Shown piece after piece: positions 1 to 12,100 of a stretch of DNA of 64,000 bases; the first letter of the stretch is position 1, and each line of letters starts with the position of its first letter. The stretch lies in assembly GCA_025024175.1 (NCBI GenBank), contig QCXZ01000064.1, positions 13,516,001-13,580,000 on the forward strand, in the 5' to 3' direction. Below the pieces are notes generated by a model. That model saw only the letters and a list, made by a program, of their open reading frames with translations. It was not told the DNA's origin and ran no database searches. The position numbers and the translations under genes were made by a program. Origin of the DNA: Rhyzopertha dominica (taxonomy: Eukaryota > Arthropoda > Insecta > Coleoptera > Bostrichidae).

Positions 1-15
1 TTAATAAAATAAATT

Positions 16-76
16 GCAGTTTATGAATACTTAATATCATTAATGTTTTTTGTATTCATATTGATGATAGAAACTG
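16..76. repeat. Small imperfect hairpin
   Basis: The arm GCAGTTTATGAATAC at 16-30 is mirrored by GTATTCATA (52-60) and AAACTGC (70-76), with an insertion between the two matching blocks. It may be the remains of a short fold-back element. No target duplication was found. Confidence 0.35.
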
Positions 77-2770
77 CTGTCAATAAAATTTATTTTCAAC
101 GGTCAATTAAAAATAAATTAATTTTAATTAAAATGTATTACTCCCAGCTAACTTGAACCACAACCTAACCTCACTTTTGTACAACCTTTTCCACAATTTG
201 ACATTAAGCCGTGTGGTTCAATCATCGACATATGCAAGGCTCACTCGATGCCAAGTTTTCTTGATCGCACGATATAAGGTAACTGCAGCAAGTGACTTGC
301 TTCCTTAAGGGTCTTAGGACATCCTCTTCTGATAAGCGATTCGTGAAGGTTAAAGATCAACTCCTTCGCGTCGGGATGAAGACAACGTCTCCTTTCCCAG
401 GAAGTTTCTTCACGATTCTTCGTCAGGTAGTATACCTATAGTAGACAAATATGTTCCTCAGATTCATTACGCTCCCAAAGACAAAACTCCACAACTCGAC
501 AAAACTACCAGAATTTGTGTGGGACGTTTGGGCCAATATTATCTGAGTTGCTTTAATCCAAGATCATTATCTTACCTCCACCCGTGATTCTTAATGTGTC
601 AATGCAACATATCTTCTTAATGATGTGATAGTCGCTAACTAATTGCTAAACTGAACTGAAACATATTTAAAAAAAGTCTATTAGCTACTGCATTAGCGAC
701 TACGACCATCCAAATCCCAAACACATTGGAGAATATCCCACGTTCGGAATACTATAAGATTTGTTGTATTTTAGCAGTTCATGTCTTCAAAATCGTTTTA
801 CCCAATTCGATTACACTAACATCGCCTGAACTCTCGGATGCGTTAAACGCTCTTGATGAATAAAACTTACCTGCCACTGAGATAAATGCAGTTTTAAGCG
901 ATGGGCACTTATTAAACGCTTCCGTCTCTTTGTATTAAATCTCCTTCCATGTTACTTTAGCGTTGAATCTATATTAATTTTTCAGAGGAATAAAGCGGTA
1001 AATCAATTCCAGTTTGCAGCAGCCTTAAACCATAATTAGTGAATTAATAGAGCGGTTAGCTCCCCTCGAGAATTTAAACGGTTAAGTAATTCATTCTTAG
1101 GGGCGATAGCAGTGGACGTACTGTATTGGGCGTGCCCAAGCAGCTCATAAACAGCTCGTTTGGAGTCGAAGACTGAAATTTAATTAAGGCCTGTAAATAT
1201 TTGGAATAGTCCCACCATTTCGTGGGAAACAGCTATTTATTAGCTTGTCGCTTATTTTGGAACACGTTTTGAATGCTTCGTGTCAATAAATATAATATAA
1301 CGTTAGAGCAAAAATTAGATCGAACTCTNTGTAGTTTCCTTTACAATTTTACATCGAAACGTAATTTTTTGATGGCAAGAAGTAGTTTATTTTGGTTTTA
1401 AATTTTCCCTGTTGACTTTTATATAGTTTGATGAAAGCGATCCCTATATGGCATTGATAATGATTCCAAGGTTAGTTGTGCGACAACAAAAAAAGGAGCA
1501 ATTAAAGATGAATTTTGATAACGAGTTACTTACATATCTATCTTACAGAACTTGTTTTTTTTGGTGGGGGGAGGGCAACAACAAAGACGTCAACAGACTT
1601 TGTTTTGTAAGATAAGTGTATTCGTTGTGTCTGATTAATAGTATAAATAATCTTATAAGGGAGCGTGTACGCATCTCAAGCGGTAAGTATTTAGCAAAAA
1701 CACATTCGCTTGTCCTCAAACAAATTAAGACCTTACCAGTTCACTGAACAAATAATCATTAACCATTTAGTTGTATTCTTCTGTAGCAACCCAAAATTTA
1801 GCTTGATAAAAATAGGTAAATCTGTCACTTGACGTGGCCATTACTCCGAACGAGAGGTGTGTCTTACTCGAATGTTAAACAGCAGGCCATCTAGGACTAG
1901 GGCAAGAAGCAAGAAATGTAAAAAATGGGATGTCAGGCATAGAATGTGCTAGAGGTTAGCAGGAGAGTATGGCCATCTGTACGAGTGTGTGAGATGTAGN
2001 NCCTTCACTTAAAAGGATAACGATCTTTGCCATCTGCCATACTACAAAAATGGCCCTCTTTTAGAAAGACCATGATAGAAGTTTCAAATGTCACGGGTAG
2101 ATGGCGGCAACTTAAATGTTTACATTTTTTGCTCTTTTTTATCATCTTATTCAGATTGAAACACATAATAATGATCATGCAATAGGAGGACGTGACATAG
2201 GAATATGTAATATAAACTTTCAATATGCTCTAAACAGTTACAACACGGATAAGGTGGGACATGGGACGTAAGACGGGCTAAAGCTAAACTAATATTCGGA
2301 AAATTGCTGACTGTAGTGTGTGCATAAAAGAGTAAGCACGATATTAGTAACTTACTATGATATTATACCAGGTTATTCAAAATATGGAATAACCCATCTA
2401 TTTCTGTAAATATGAACTATATAACATTTCATTCTAACTGCATGTCGACTATGATTTCTGGAGGAACTTTTATAATAATTTTCCTTCCACCTCCCCATTG
2501 CTTCGGCAGACAGTAAATTAATGTGAAAGAGCTTTGAGCATTAAACTTGTCAAGTGTATTTAGACATACAATCTTAGAAATCTAGTCATATCGGAATAGA
2601 TCGTATACCGCTCGATCATTCCCGACAGGTTTGTATCTTAGCCTCACTGTTCACTGGATTCCACGCGACGGACCTGGTGGGAATGGGCATTCGCATTCCG
2701 CTCTCGTGACGGACTTATGCGAAAGGGTTTGCGGTTTTAGATTTTTTGAATGTTTTTACTCATTTATCGT
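77..2770. other. Unassigned non-coding stretch
   Basis: No reading frame with recognisable homology was seen. Single or double N bases occur at about 1329 and 2000-2001. The part from 1000 to 1290 has more balanced base composition and ordered AT-rich motifs, and contains the Su(H)-like site listed separately. The remainder looks like ordinary intergenic or intronic AT-rich DNA. Confidence 0.4.
1210..1230 (+). promoter_or_regulatory. Candidate Su(H)/CSL binding site
   Basis: CGTGGGAAAC at 1221-1230 fits the Su(H) consensus YGTGDGAA. An oppositely oriented TCCCAC lies at 1210-1215, making a short palindromic pair. The CAGCTA that follows resembles an E-box half. The arrangement differs from the classic head-to-head Notch paired site, so function is inference only; a single such motif is expected by chance at low frequency. 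Confidence 0.25.
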
Positions 2771-2773
2771 GCT

Positions 2774-2976
2774 CATGTTTTTGGTAGTGTACAAATAAAT
2801 ATGTAGCTACAACGTGGGGTTCGAATTTTTCGTTTATGTACCTTAGTTTTCGAGAAATAGCTCGCCAAAAATACGCATTTTTAAGCAAAATATAACAACA
2901 AATATTTACATTACCGTACCAAATTTAGAAAAAACTCGAACTCTACGTTGTATCTACATCTTTTGTCATGGCCATG
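2774..2976. repeat. Fold-back (MITE-like) inverted repeat
   Basis: The segment around 2802-2830 (TGTAGCTACAACGTGGGG then TTCGAATTTTT) is matched in inverse by 2931-2958 (AAAAACTCGAAC then TACGTTGTATCTACA). Weaker complementarity extends outward to about 2774 and 2976. The loop is AT-rich with no coding signal. No target-site duplication was identified, so it could be an old MITE or a local inversion duplicate. Confidence 0.4.
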
Positions 2977-3532
2977 TCGAAATTTCACTTCGAAAAAGTT
3001 TCGAATAACTCGGTAAAATGTAAAACGGTAGGTGCTTAAAATGACCCGATTCGCTCTAGGTAAAGTACTGTTACACAAGTTTCATTTACCTTTTAAGTGT
3101 TTTTGAGCTTATCATAGTTTGAGTTGTGCTAAATTAGTTGTTTAATATTCGATCTGGCGAAATATAAGATCGCCTAGAGCAAACAAACAAATAAACATGC
3201 AGTAGTAAATAGCTTCTTTAATTGTTATATTCCGATAAACATTGTTATTATACGGTAATTTTATACTTATGACGATAAACTGCAATGCTTGGCATTTGTA
3301 ATCTTATAATTTTATATGAAAATTAAACCTAACGTTTAAACAGCGAAAAGGAAATAGTGCCGCATTGTGTTTAACTTATACGCCGGCAAAAACAGGGAAG
3401 CTTCAGAATCGTTTGTTCGGCATCCTAGTCTACGCAGCACTGGATGGGAAGTTTTTGGCAGTTCCTCCACCCTATAGCTGTAGGGCTCCTGGACGGCGTG
3501 GTATCAGGGTTGGCAAAAAGCATGATTTCTTT

Positions 3533-3599
3533 AAATTAAACAAAACAAACAGTTTTTGTTTAATTTAAACAAACAAAAACTGTTTGTTTTGTTTAATTT
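3533..3599. repeat. Perfect 29-bp palindrome arms in hAT element
   Basis: The arm at 3533-3561 is the exact reverse complement of 3571-3599, separated by 9 bp. The arms consist of AAACAAA / TTTGTTT type sequence. The hairpin lies next to the left terminal repeat of the hAT element and may be an extended subterminal repeat recognised by its transposase. Confidence 0.8.
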
Positions 3600-4027
3600 A
3601 AACATGTTTAAATTGTTTTAAAAATGTTTTTTTTTACTTAATTGAAAACATGTTTAGTACGTTTTAAACACTGTTTTAAACATGCACTCTTATTCAGATT
3701 ACTATATATATATATATATTAGTGAAAATTAATACGAGCAGATGACGCAGAGCGTAACAGTTGTCACCCTAGGTGACTACGATAGTCAGTTGTCGTTGTC
3801 ATTTGTATTTGACGTGTGCAGCCTTTAAGCGACAATTTTAGTTATTATGAAAGAAACCTTTTCTATTTTAAGCTAAAATCAACTCTGTTCTTAAAATCTC
3901 GACCAATCACATACACTAATTTAAAGTGTTGTCATGATTACTGGGTTGATTTTAGCTAATATCAATTTTAACAAAGAGAATAGGAACCGACTTTGTATGT
4001 TTAAAAGTTTAAAGTTCAACAATTACA

Positions 4028-4210
4028 ATGACCAGTAGGAGGAACGATACAGCGAGGAATTACTTTGACAAAATTAAGGTGCAAAATGGTACAATAAGAG
4101 CTCGATCCAAGGAGTGCAAGAAAGATATGGTTGCACTAGTAAAAAAAAAAGAAAAAAGGCATATCCTTTTTTTGTTTTGTTTATTTTTTTATATTCCCAA
4201 GTTCTCATAA
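4028..4210 (+). pseudogene. BED zinc finger fragment of hAT transposase
   Basis: A 60-codon frame opens with ATG. Residues about 10-44 fit a BED finger: an aromatic block (RNYFDKI), then a C-x2-C pair (in SKECKKDM), then VALVKK where the family usually has a short helix leading to H-x3-5-C/H. The run of A residues at 4140-4152 followed by RHILFLF replaces the expected second metal-binding pair, so the finger is broken or the frame has slipped. In the family, BED fingers bind transposon ends. The rest of the transposase (RNaseH core and dimerisation domain) is absent. Confidence 0.6.
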
Positions 4211-5030
4211 CTGTTTATTTTTTGTGCTAGACATATAATTATGTAGTAAGTATTGAATGAACGTTTTATTTATTGTTTTGTTGTATTAGACCAGAAATAT
4301 CTCCAAATTTTTATGTTATGTTAATGTTAAGATTTTTATTTGTTGTTTTAAAATGTTTATAAATTGCAATTATGAAAAAATATTAAAGCTTATTATTCAT
4401 TTCTATAACTGTTGTTGTATGAATAAAAAGCCGAACAAAATACTGTATGTTTCTTCTTTTTTTTAAGTTTGAAAAAACACGTAACGTATTTACTGTCTGG
4501 GCCTGGTTTTGCATTCAATTAATTTTTTTATGCAAATATGAGGTGACGTTATGTACATATGTAATTACTAATAATCATGTCTATCTATTTGTGGAGGGTA
4601 AACGAGCCTAATAGTAATAATTAATAACTAATACACAATAGTCGTCAAAAAACACTGTTTAAAACAAATGTTTAAACATTTGTTTAGAACAAAGTTTTAA
4701 ACAGAAGCGTTGTTTTAAACAATTTGTTTTAATCATGCCCACCCTGCGTGGTATCGGCCATTCTGCCCGTGACCTGTTGCTAGCGGCAGTGACTCTGCAC
4801 ATATGTGTCGGGACTCGGGAGTACTTCGCTTCCAATATTCCTCCAGAGGAATTAGGCGGTTTAATGGGTTAATACATTCTGCGGCCAATGTATGAAATGC
4901 CTGGTCGAAAGGCCGGGGCCTAAGAGTGGCAATCCCTGCTAATCATGTGTCACAGGTTGTCGGTCTGAGTATGCCACGCGCAAAAAACACGGCCTAAACC
5001 ATGGCCACCTTTAAGAAGAGAATAAACTAT

Positions 5031-5170
5031 ATTGCTACTTATGCAACAATGGTGTAAAATGTACAATAAAATCTCTCGTGTCAATTGTTAGTAATGCTTT
5101 GTTAAATAATTGCTACTTATAAAATAATAGTGTAAAATGTACAATTGTTAATAATACTTTGTTAAATAAT
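5031..5170. repeat. Tandem duplication, two diverged copies
   Basis: 5031-5107 and 5109-5170 both begin ATTGCTACTTAT, share TGTAAAATGTACAA, and end in ACTTTGTTAAATAAT or a close variant. The second copy lacks about 15 bp from the middle. This is a simple local tandem duplication that has since diverged; no coding signal. Confidence 0.7.
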
Positions 5171-8100
5171 TATTTCAAGGTTAGTTCAAATAAACTTTAG
5201 CCTCAGATTTAAATATAAGAAATATAAATACTTTATTTTTAGAAATACTTATCTAAATATATTTATAGCTTCTCTCTTGTTACGTACATGTCTTAACATC
5301 CCAGGAAATCTTACCAAACAGTTAGGCATATTAGGTTTATTTATTGTTGCTTTAGAGATGATGTATTTTATATTTAAATTTTTTATATATAAATATTCTG
5401 CAGAAATATTGTTGCCTTGAGTATTGTAGTACTCCACTACGGCAATACATGAGTTGAAACACACATTATAAAAGATAAAGGAGGTGACTATAGTCTACAA
5501 GACGGTAAACCCATACTTCAGTATATGCAATATAGTTATTTTGTATTATACTCGTACTAACCAAACAGCCTACAGTATTTGAGAAATAGGTCTCCATTCT
5601 CCAAAAGTAGCGGTTCCATGTCGATAGTTTTCAAACGATTTAAATAGGAACACAATGTATCAAAAGCCGTTATATATAGTATATATACATATAAGTTACA
5701 TTGATTATTTACGAAATAATCATTGCAAACAAACCGATGTTTCTAATATGTAAGCGTCCTGCTTTGTCGATGTAACTGTTACATTGCTTACAAATTGCGA
5801 ATTGTATTTAGTTAATTTATATTATAATTTATAATTTATACGAAACTATGTAAAGACACGCAGACTATGTTTTAAGTTCCTATTCTGAAGTTCAAGGAGG
5901 GTGATTCATTATCTGACCTCAGTTTATATTAACCAATGTAAATTGCCACGTTAATAAGTATGTACAGTACAATAAGCAAATACAAACAAATTAAAACAAT
6001 TTATTCTTATAACAAGAATAACCACAAACTAAATAAGTATGTATCTATAAAACAACGTTCTGAAATGTAAAGTAATACGTAAATCCCGGATGTAAATACA
6101 ACAAGCCTATAATTTTAATTTTTGTCAAATTGAAATAGTTTACTTATCAGCACAACTTATAAAAACGATATTGGCTATTGCAAGCGCATCATATTTAATC
6201 CCATATACATTTCTGCTGTATTTGTTTGATGTGCTATACTTAGCCATTTATAGCGGTTAATATAAAATTATGAACCAACAATTAGTTTTAAATGTTAATG
6301 AGGTGTCTATACGATTGCTTATTTTATATACAAAAAGAACGACAAAATAAAATACGTATTATTTTAAGTTACTACAGCGGACCAATTCCGTACAAATCGT
6401 AGTCTTTGTGATTAGCATGCATATTACGTAATAGCTATAGTTATTTCGTAAACACGCATTTCAGTTCGAATAGTAACTACCTTTCTTAGCGAATAGTTTG
6501 TGTAATAATGAAATACTTTACAAACCACAGGCGATCTGATACCTTGATGGAACATCCGAATTCTATTATAGTACAGATAGTGGACTGTTATGTTAGTATA
6601 TAAAATAACTGTGACAGTTTACGTAATAGCGGAGAAACAGCTTTAGGCGTTAGATTTGCAGTTCATAGATATCCGCATGTATTCAACTTTAAACGAACCT
6701 TTTAAAGCTGGGCACAGTTAATATAGAATTAGTTTATTCCGTTAAGTATAACTTCAAACATATAGCATCACCATTATTTTTCAGTTGATTTAAATACGAG
6801 GAGTTTTTCGAAAACTTATTAGGTACAATGTGTGCCATGTTATATCAGAAATCTATTATAGTTTGTATACAAAAAAGCACAGAAAATAGATTATGCCCGC
6901 TGTATCTTATACTTTGTCGTCCTCGACTTTTTCTTCAGAAGCTTTAACAGCGTTAGTATCCGATGTTGCGCAAAAACCGCGAAAGTAATTTTTCTAAAAG
7001 CAACCAATTCATTTCGCTAATGAATTTACATTGTGCAGCCGACGGCAACCTTCTCGAATGGGAAGGGCACTGGATGTACGAAAGAAATTCAATTTGCCAT
7101 CTGAATAAAGAACGACCTATATAGAAATGTTTCCCAGTTTGTGGCAAAATAGCTAAAAACGCAATATGAGGTACATTGATACGACCGTCTTCTTGATTTA
7201 TGTGTATAGTATGCAGGGTACCGCTGTTATATTAAAAATGCTGTTTCTTTTTTTACCTTATTAAACGCACCGCGTCTATCAAAAGACGACCAAAGTATAG
7301 CAAATTCAACAAAAGAGTTAGCATCAGACAAGATTTAAGATATACCCTATTTGCAGCGGACATAGCTTTGTATGCTAACTTAGTTCATATTCGGATATAG
7401 GCAACTTTGTTAACTTCGATGAAATACACAGCCAACCACTGTCCATAAATCCACATCGAAACAAAAGCATAAACATAAATAACGACCCTACTAAAAGCAG
7501 AGTAGTCTGGATTATTTGCAAGCAGTAGGAAATATCGCCCTTGCTTCGAGGAAGAATTATTGCTTTTCTGGTCCAATGACAAGGTCATTACGAATGATAA
7601 ATAGCTCAAAATAACAGCAGTTACCGTCTCTTTCTTTTCATGATTGTCCATCGCGCGTACTCGGACATTACCTATCACTCGTTTGTGTGTTCCTGGCAAA
7701 AGTCCATGCTGTGTTGCCGGTAGAATTTGTATGTAATTTGAGCGGAGCCATTGTTAATTGTTAATTTTTACTGAACGCCTCTGATTGTTCCGTTGATCTG
7801 ATATTGCGCCTGATATCAAAATTAAGGGCAATTGTTCCTGCGGAAAACTGTATATAGCTTTTAGATGTCTCTATTATGGCATTTTGCAACACTTCTCGTG
7901 ATGACATTATCCAGTTTTTTTATGGTAGTGTTAAAAAGGTCTGGATCGAAGAAACCTAGTTTGGCTTCATCTTTTGTCAATTTTTTTACGTCATTGTTTA
8001 AATACTCGGTTAGATTCGAACCACACCATATTCGCTTAATTATAACGCAGCATTGTTGACTCTTTAATACATTTAGTCCGAGTTTTTGTTAACATATACA

Positions 8101-8809
8101 AGCACTTTCCAAAGGTATACCGGCCAAGTAAGTGCTCAGGGCTAACTAAATACTAAACATAGAAATTACTAAAAAGCGTCCCATCTATAGTAATCAACAA
8201 ACCGAGTAAAGTTAGACTTCTTTATACGGTGAGTGATTTTATTTTAAATTGATGCTGTATTTAAGCTATCCGTTACTTTCCTTTTCTAGTGCAATCAAAA
8301 TCTCTTTGCTTTCCCCTAACCTTTGCAAATCTTACAATAAAGCTTAAAGTAATTCAACGGTATGCGTGTATAGTAAAGGCTTGAGTAAAGGGTTTCCTAA
8401 AAGTAGTTGTTACTTTTTACATTAATAGAAAATTTCTAAATTATTCAAGTTTGCATGCCAGTATTTAACAAATAATAGCTAAAAGTTTCGGAAGTTTGCA
8501 AAAATAAGACGATACATAGTCAAGCAATGCAACGAAACAAAAATTGTTATATATTTTTCAGAAACGGTCAGAAAACTTCTAGCTCAATTTGGTCATATTT
8601 AGGCATACATTACAGTGCTAATATAAAATAATAAAGAAATTGTAGCAAGTAAGATTTACAAAAAAGTGGCCGGGGCTTCCTCATAATATAGTCAACCGAG
8701 AATTTGCACGCACATTAGGTATTAAGTATTTCAACTCAACAACTGATTGTTGAAGAAGCAGCAGTTTATATCCTGTTTTATATCTTAATCTTTACCTTTA
8801 TCCGTACAG
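5171..8809. other. Unassigned AT-rich stretch
   Basis: No domain was recognised. Between 6,900 and 7,750 the base composition is more balanced and several medium-length minus-strand frames occur, but they are in different frames without convincing splice signals and match no family I know. The rest looks like intergenic or intronic DNA. Confidence 0.35.
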
Positions 8810-9190
8810 GACGCAGCTGTCGCAAGAATGACTGGTCATGCACGATGTTATGTTTCTCAGACTGGACCCTGGAAAGTACCCACGGATCGTTTTAGCAATA
8901 AAATTATGAGTGAGCAAATCGATGCTCATCTGAATGGATTTCGTAATAATCGAACTTGCTGCATTTGGCGTAAAGAAAACAAAAAAAACTATACTGTAAC
9001 CAGTGCGTTACCAATGGGTAGTGGTGTCGTTGGACCATATTTCGTCGAAAGTAAACGAGAATTGACTGGGGTCAATGGGTTGCGCTACTGGAAGGAAGGC
9101 TGGTCGAGTTCCTACGATCCGAATTGTAAATATGTTAAATTGAAGATCTTTAATTCAAATAAGACCGCGTTGCATGTCACATGCCACTAA
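8810..9190 (+). CDS. Unidentified terminal exon, 120+ codons
   Basis: An open frame of 126 codons ends with TAA at 9188. It starts directly after a good 3' splice signal (a pyrimidine-rich tract, then CAG at 8807-8809), and the six codons between the splice site and the first ATG (8828) stay in frame, so it may be the last exon of a larger gene. The encoded segment has a mixed, non-repetitive composition with five cysteines (one adjacent pair) and many Gly, Trp and Tyr residues, for example LRYWKEGWSSSYDPNCKYVK near the C-terminus. This looks like a folded, possibly secreted domain. I do not recognise the family, and no upstream exon or signal peptide could be assigned. No clear AATAAA lies immediately downstream. 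Confidence 0.4.
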   Translation, partial: DAAVARMTGHARCYVSQTGPWKVPTDRFSNKIMSEQIDAHLNGFRNNRTCCIWRKENKKNYTVTSALPMGSGVVGPYFVESKRELTGVNGLRYWKEGWSSSYDPNCKYVKLKIFNSNKTALHVTCH

Positions 9191-12100
9191 TGGCAATTCT
9201 ATTATGACTGTTAACAGATTAATGTAAACAGAGCGCTTTTCAGATATAAGAACTGAAATTAAGAATTGTGGCGGGTTGTCCCAAAACAGAGTGTAGAATG
9301 ACAATGAGCACACATATAATTCGACGATGTTAAATACGTATTCGAGTTTGAGTTTTACAACCTTGCAGCTGAATAATTTTAATATAGTCTTTGCTAGTGG
9401 CTTAATATCATTAATTAACGTGGGTTGTTAGACATGATCTTTTTTTCATTTAATCGGTTAAATAGTAGAGTTTAAAGCCATTCGTATATTAATTCAAGAT
9501 GCCACATTAACTATTGTTCAAGTGATTGGCGAGCTTGTATCAATCTGAGTAGCGTAGCGTCCCAAAACTTGAGCGAACTGACTAACAGAGTTGATGTATG
9601 GTAATTAATATTTTGCGAAACATTCACCTTGATCCCCCGATAACAGGAAACTTTCGAAGTAAATTTCCAGACAACTAACAGTTTGAGAGTAGTGTGATTG
9701 CTTTTATCGTTATTAATATGAATGAACAACGTTCCCGATCCCCGAAGGTCGCTGCTGAAATTCCTTTTATTTATTTTGAGCAACCCGAAAGAACAGTTTA
9801 TCCAGTTTATCTTTAGGCAAACGCAACTGACAAAACCTATAAGGCAGCATAAACTATTTGATGTCAGAATAAGAGGCCCACGTTTTTAGAAACAAATTAA
9901 ATTTTAATTTTTACATTAAGATTAAGTTTGCCATTCATTAACCCACTAGGTGATAGATAGATGGATTCACGGATTCTAGAAATCACAGGGAAACTAGTAT
10001 ATAGTAATCGAAAATGATCATACAGCCATAAAAATTTTAAAAAAATATATCTTTAGGGGTATCGAGAAAGAAATTTTAATTAACATTTTAATTTAGCCTG
10101 CTTTCCCGATAACCCTATATTCTATAAAAAAAGTGTCTGATTTACCTTTAGTGTAATACACTCGACCAAACTGCCACATGAAAACGATAAACTATTTTAT
10201 GCAAGAATAAAAGAGCGATGAGAGTAATGAATAGTCGTTGAACAAAAACAGTCAAATTTATGAAAGTATAAACGTAACAATGTGATCCTACTCTTGAGTC
10301 ACACACGACTAATTTGCAAGAAATTACTTCTGCACTTTAGGGGAGTTACACCGATGCTGGCTATATTTTTACCATTAATTGTTACTAATAATTCGGTCAA
10401 ACTAATATGTAGAAGCATCAGAAACATCATTGATTTTATCAGTATTAACGCGAGACTAACCTGATTATTCAGAACATTTTCAGAAATACAGGGAAACGTG
10501 ACTGACCCGATGCGTGCCCCAGCATACAAAAGTCATAAACTTTGCCTGCTGATCCTTCGACAAAATCAGAGGGTATACTTTCTCGAGCTCTTAAAAGTCT
10601 GGTGACAATACCTACAAGGTACTGCCCATCTTATTCAAACGAAATTCACTGTTTTGCAAAATTTACCGTAAATATGCATTTTTGCTACAAAGTAATATTA
10701 AAATACATCTACTCATACCCTAGAAACGGGGGTTTGAAACAAACTGCTCTTTATTTCTGTATAGACGACTGAATGAAAAAGTTTTACTTTCCAGCGCGCT
10801 ACGAAACGACTGGTAGCCATCGGCTTGCTACACAGTGACTGTCTAAAAGAGACGGCTAACAAATTTAATATCACACTGGTCAAAAATCGTTTGGATATGC
10901 TTATGTGCAGTTTCAGGGAAATTTAACATAAATGTGTTTTCTAGGAATTGCGTAAATAAACTATAGAAAATGGTCTTCAGCCTCAGTACACTCTGAAAGT
11001 CTCCACTCCTTTATTTTAATTTAAGAGTTATTGTCAAGATAAAATGATTTATGTGCAACAATGGAATTTTATTTTGTCGATTTAGCCTTAATTCCTATAA
11101 ATAAATGAATCGGAATCAAGAGGTTATTTAGTTTAAAAAGAAATAAGTAATTTCAGATAAATTCTTAAAAAAAACTTAGAAGCTACTAGGTAAGCAAGTC
11201 CCTACTCCTTTTTGACACCTAACGGAAGATCCGGCAACGCTGGCTCTCTAAGTCAGCATTTACCAAAATACACACGCAGCCGCATCACTTCCACAAGACA
11301 TTAATCACCAGCCAGTTAAAAACGAACACATGCAATTTGTTTATTGCCTTCGTGTACCTGTCCAGTAAATAGAAACGTTTACATATAAAAGTCATGCTGA
11401 AGGAAATATGTGGCTACCCAAGAAACGAACGTTGCTGTTGGTGTACTGGACGTGTACATAACGGGGCTGTTGTTTGGGGTGAGTCATTCCGCAACGGGAT
11501 TATATTGAATGATAAGGAACCAATTAATTATTGATAATAATGGCGATTCAACTGACCCGTTTGGTAGCCGTATGAAACTTTGCAGACCTGCAAATAAGAG
11601 GAGATCCGTGCAACATCTGTTGTTAACCGTTGATGCAGCACACATTAAATGCACCTGTGCTGATAATTTTAGTTTCTGTCGTAATACCGAAGCTGTCTTT
11701 AATTTCATAGTTTTCTATCGTAAATAGATAACAACTACATATGTACCCGCGATCCCTAATTTATACAATATAATCGTGGAGGAACCATACATGAAAGGAA
11801 TTTATATCTAATTAGAAAACAAAAAATATATAGTTAAACTCAGTCAAACTTAGTGTTTTAAATTACAAAGAGGATACTTTAAGGATCGATCGAAGACCTC
11901 TGTTACTTGTAGTTTACCTAACTGACATGCCCAGTAATACGCAAGTGATCTCATGGATAATTACCGCCATAATACTTATATACGCAGTACGGATGATGCG
12001 TTAGTTGGACGGAAAACAAAAATTACCGGTGACATTTGCTTGAAACTAAAAGGATACAAGAGGAAATTCTTATGCAAGCTTTCGTGATATTAATGAGCAA

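Larger units (their letters stand above)
3505..4746 (+). mobile_element. Non-autonomous hAT element with BED remnant
   Basis: The element starts CAGGGTTGGCAAAAAGCATG and ends with the inverse of CAGGGTGGGCATGATT. It is flanked by an exact 8-bp duplication, CGTGGTAT, at 3497-3504 and 4747-4754. The terminal C-A-G and 8-bp duplication are diagnostic of hAT transposons. The 1.24-kb length is too short for a full transposase. Both ends carry many TTTAAAC-type subterminal motifs, the usual binding targets of hAT BED fingers. A BED-like N-terminal fragment survives inside, so this is an internally deleted derivative of an autonomous hAT. The exact duplication argues for a fairly young insertion. 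Confidence 0.85.
3320..4872 (+). other. Open frame interrupted by the hAT element
   Basis: If the hAT insertion (3505-4746) and one copy of its target duplication are ignored, frame +2 stays open from the stop at 3317 to the TAA at 4870-4872, about 100 codons. The flanks are more GC-rich than the neighbourhood. No in-frame ATG and no known domain were seen, so this may be an exon fragment of an unknown or dead gene, or a chance open frame. Confidence 0.2.

Noticed and set aside
6911..7750. Series of minus-strand frames ending with a plausible C-terminus (KASEEKVEDDKV)
   Set aside because: Frames do not connect through convincing splice sites, an intron of about 33 nt would be required, and no family was recognised.
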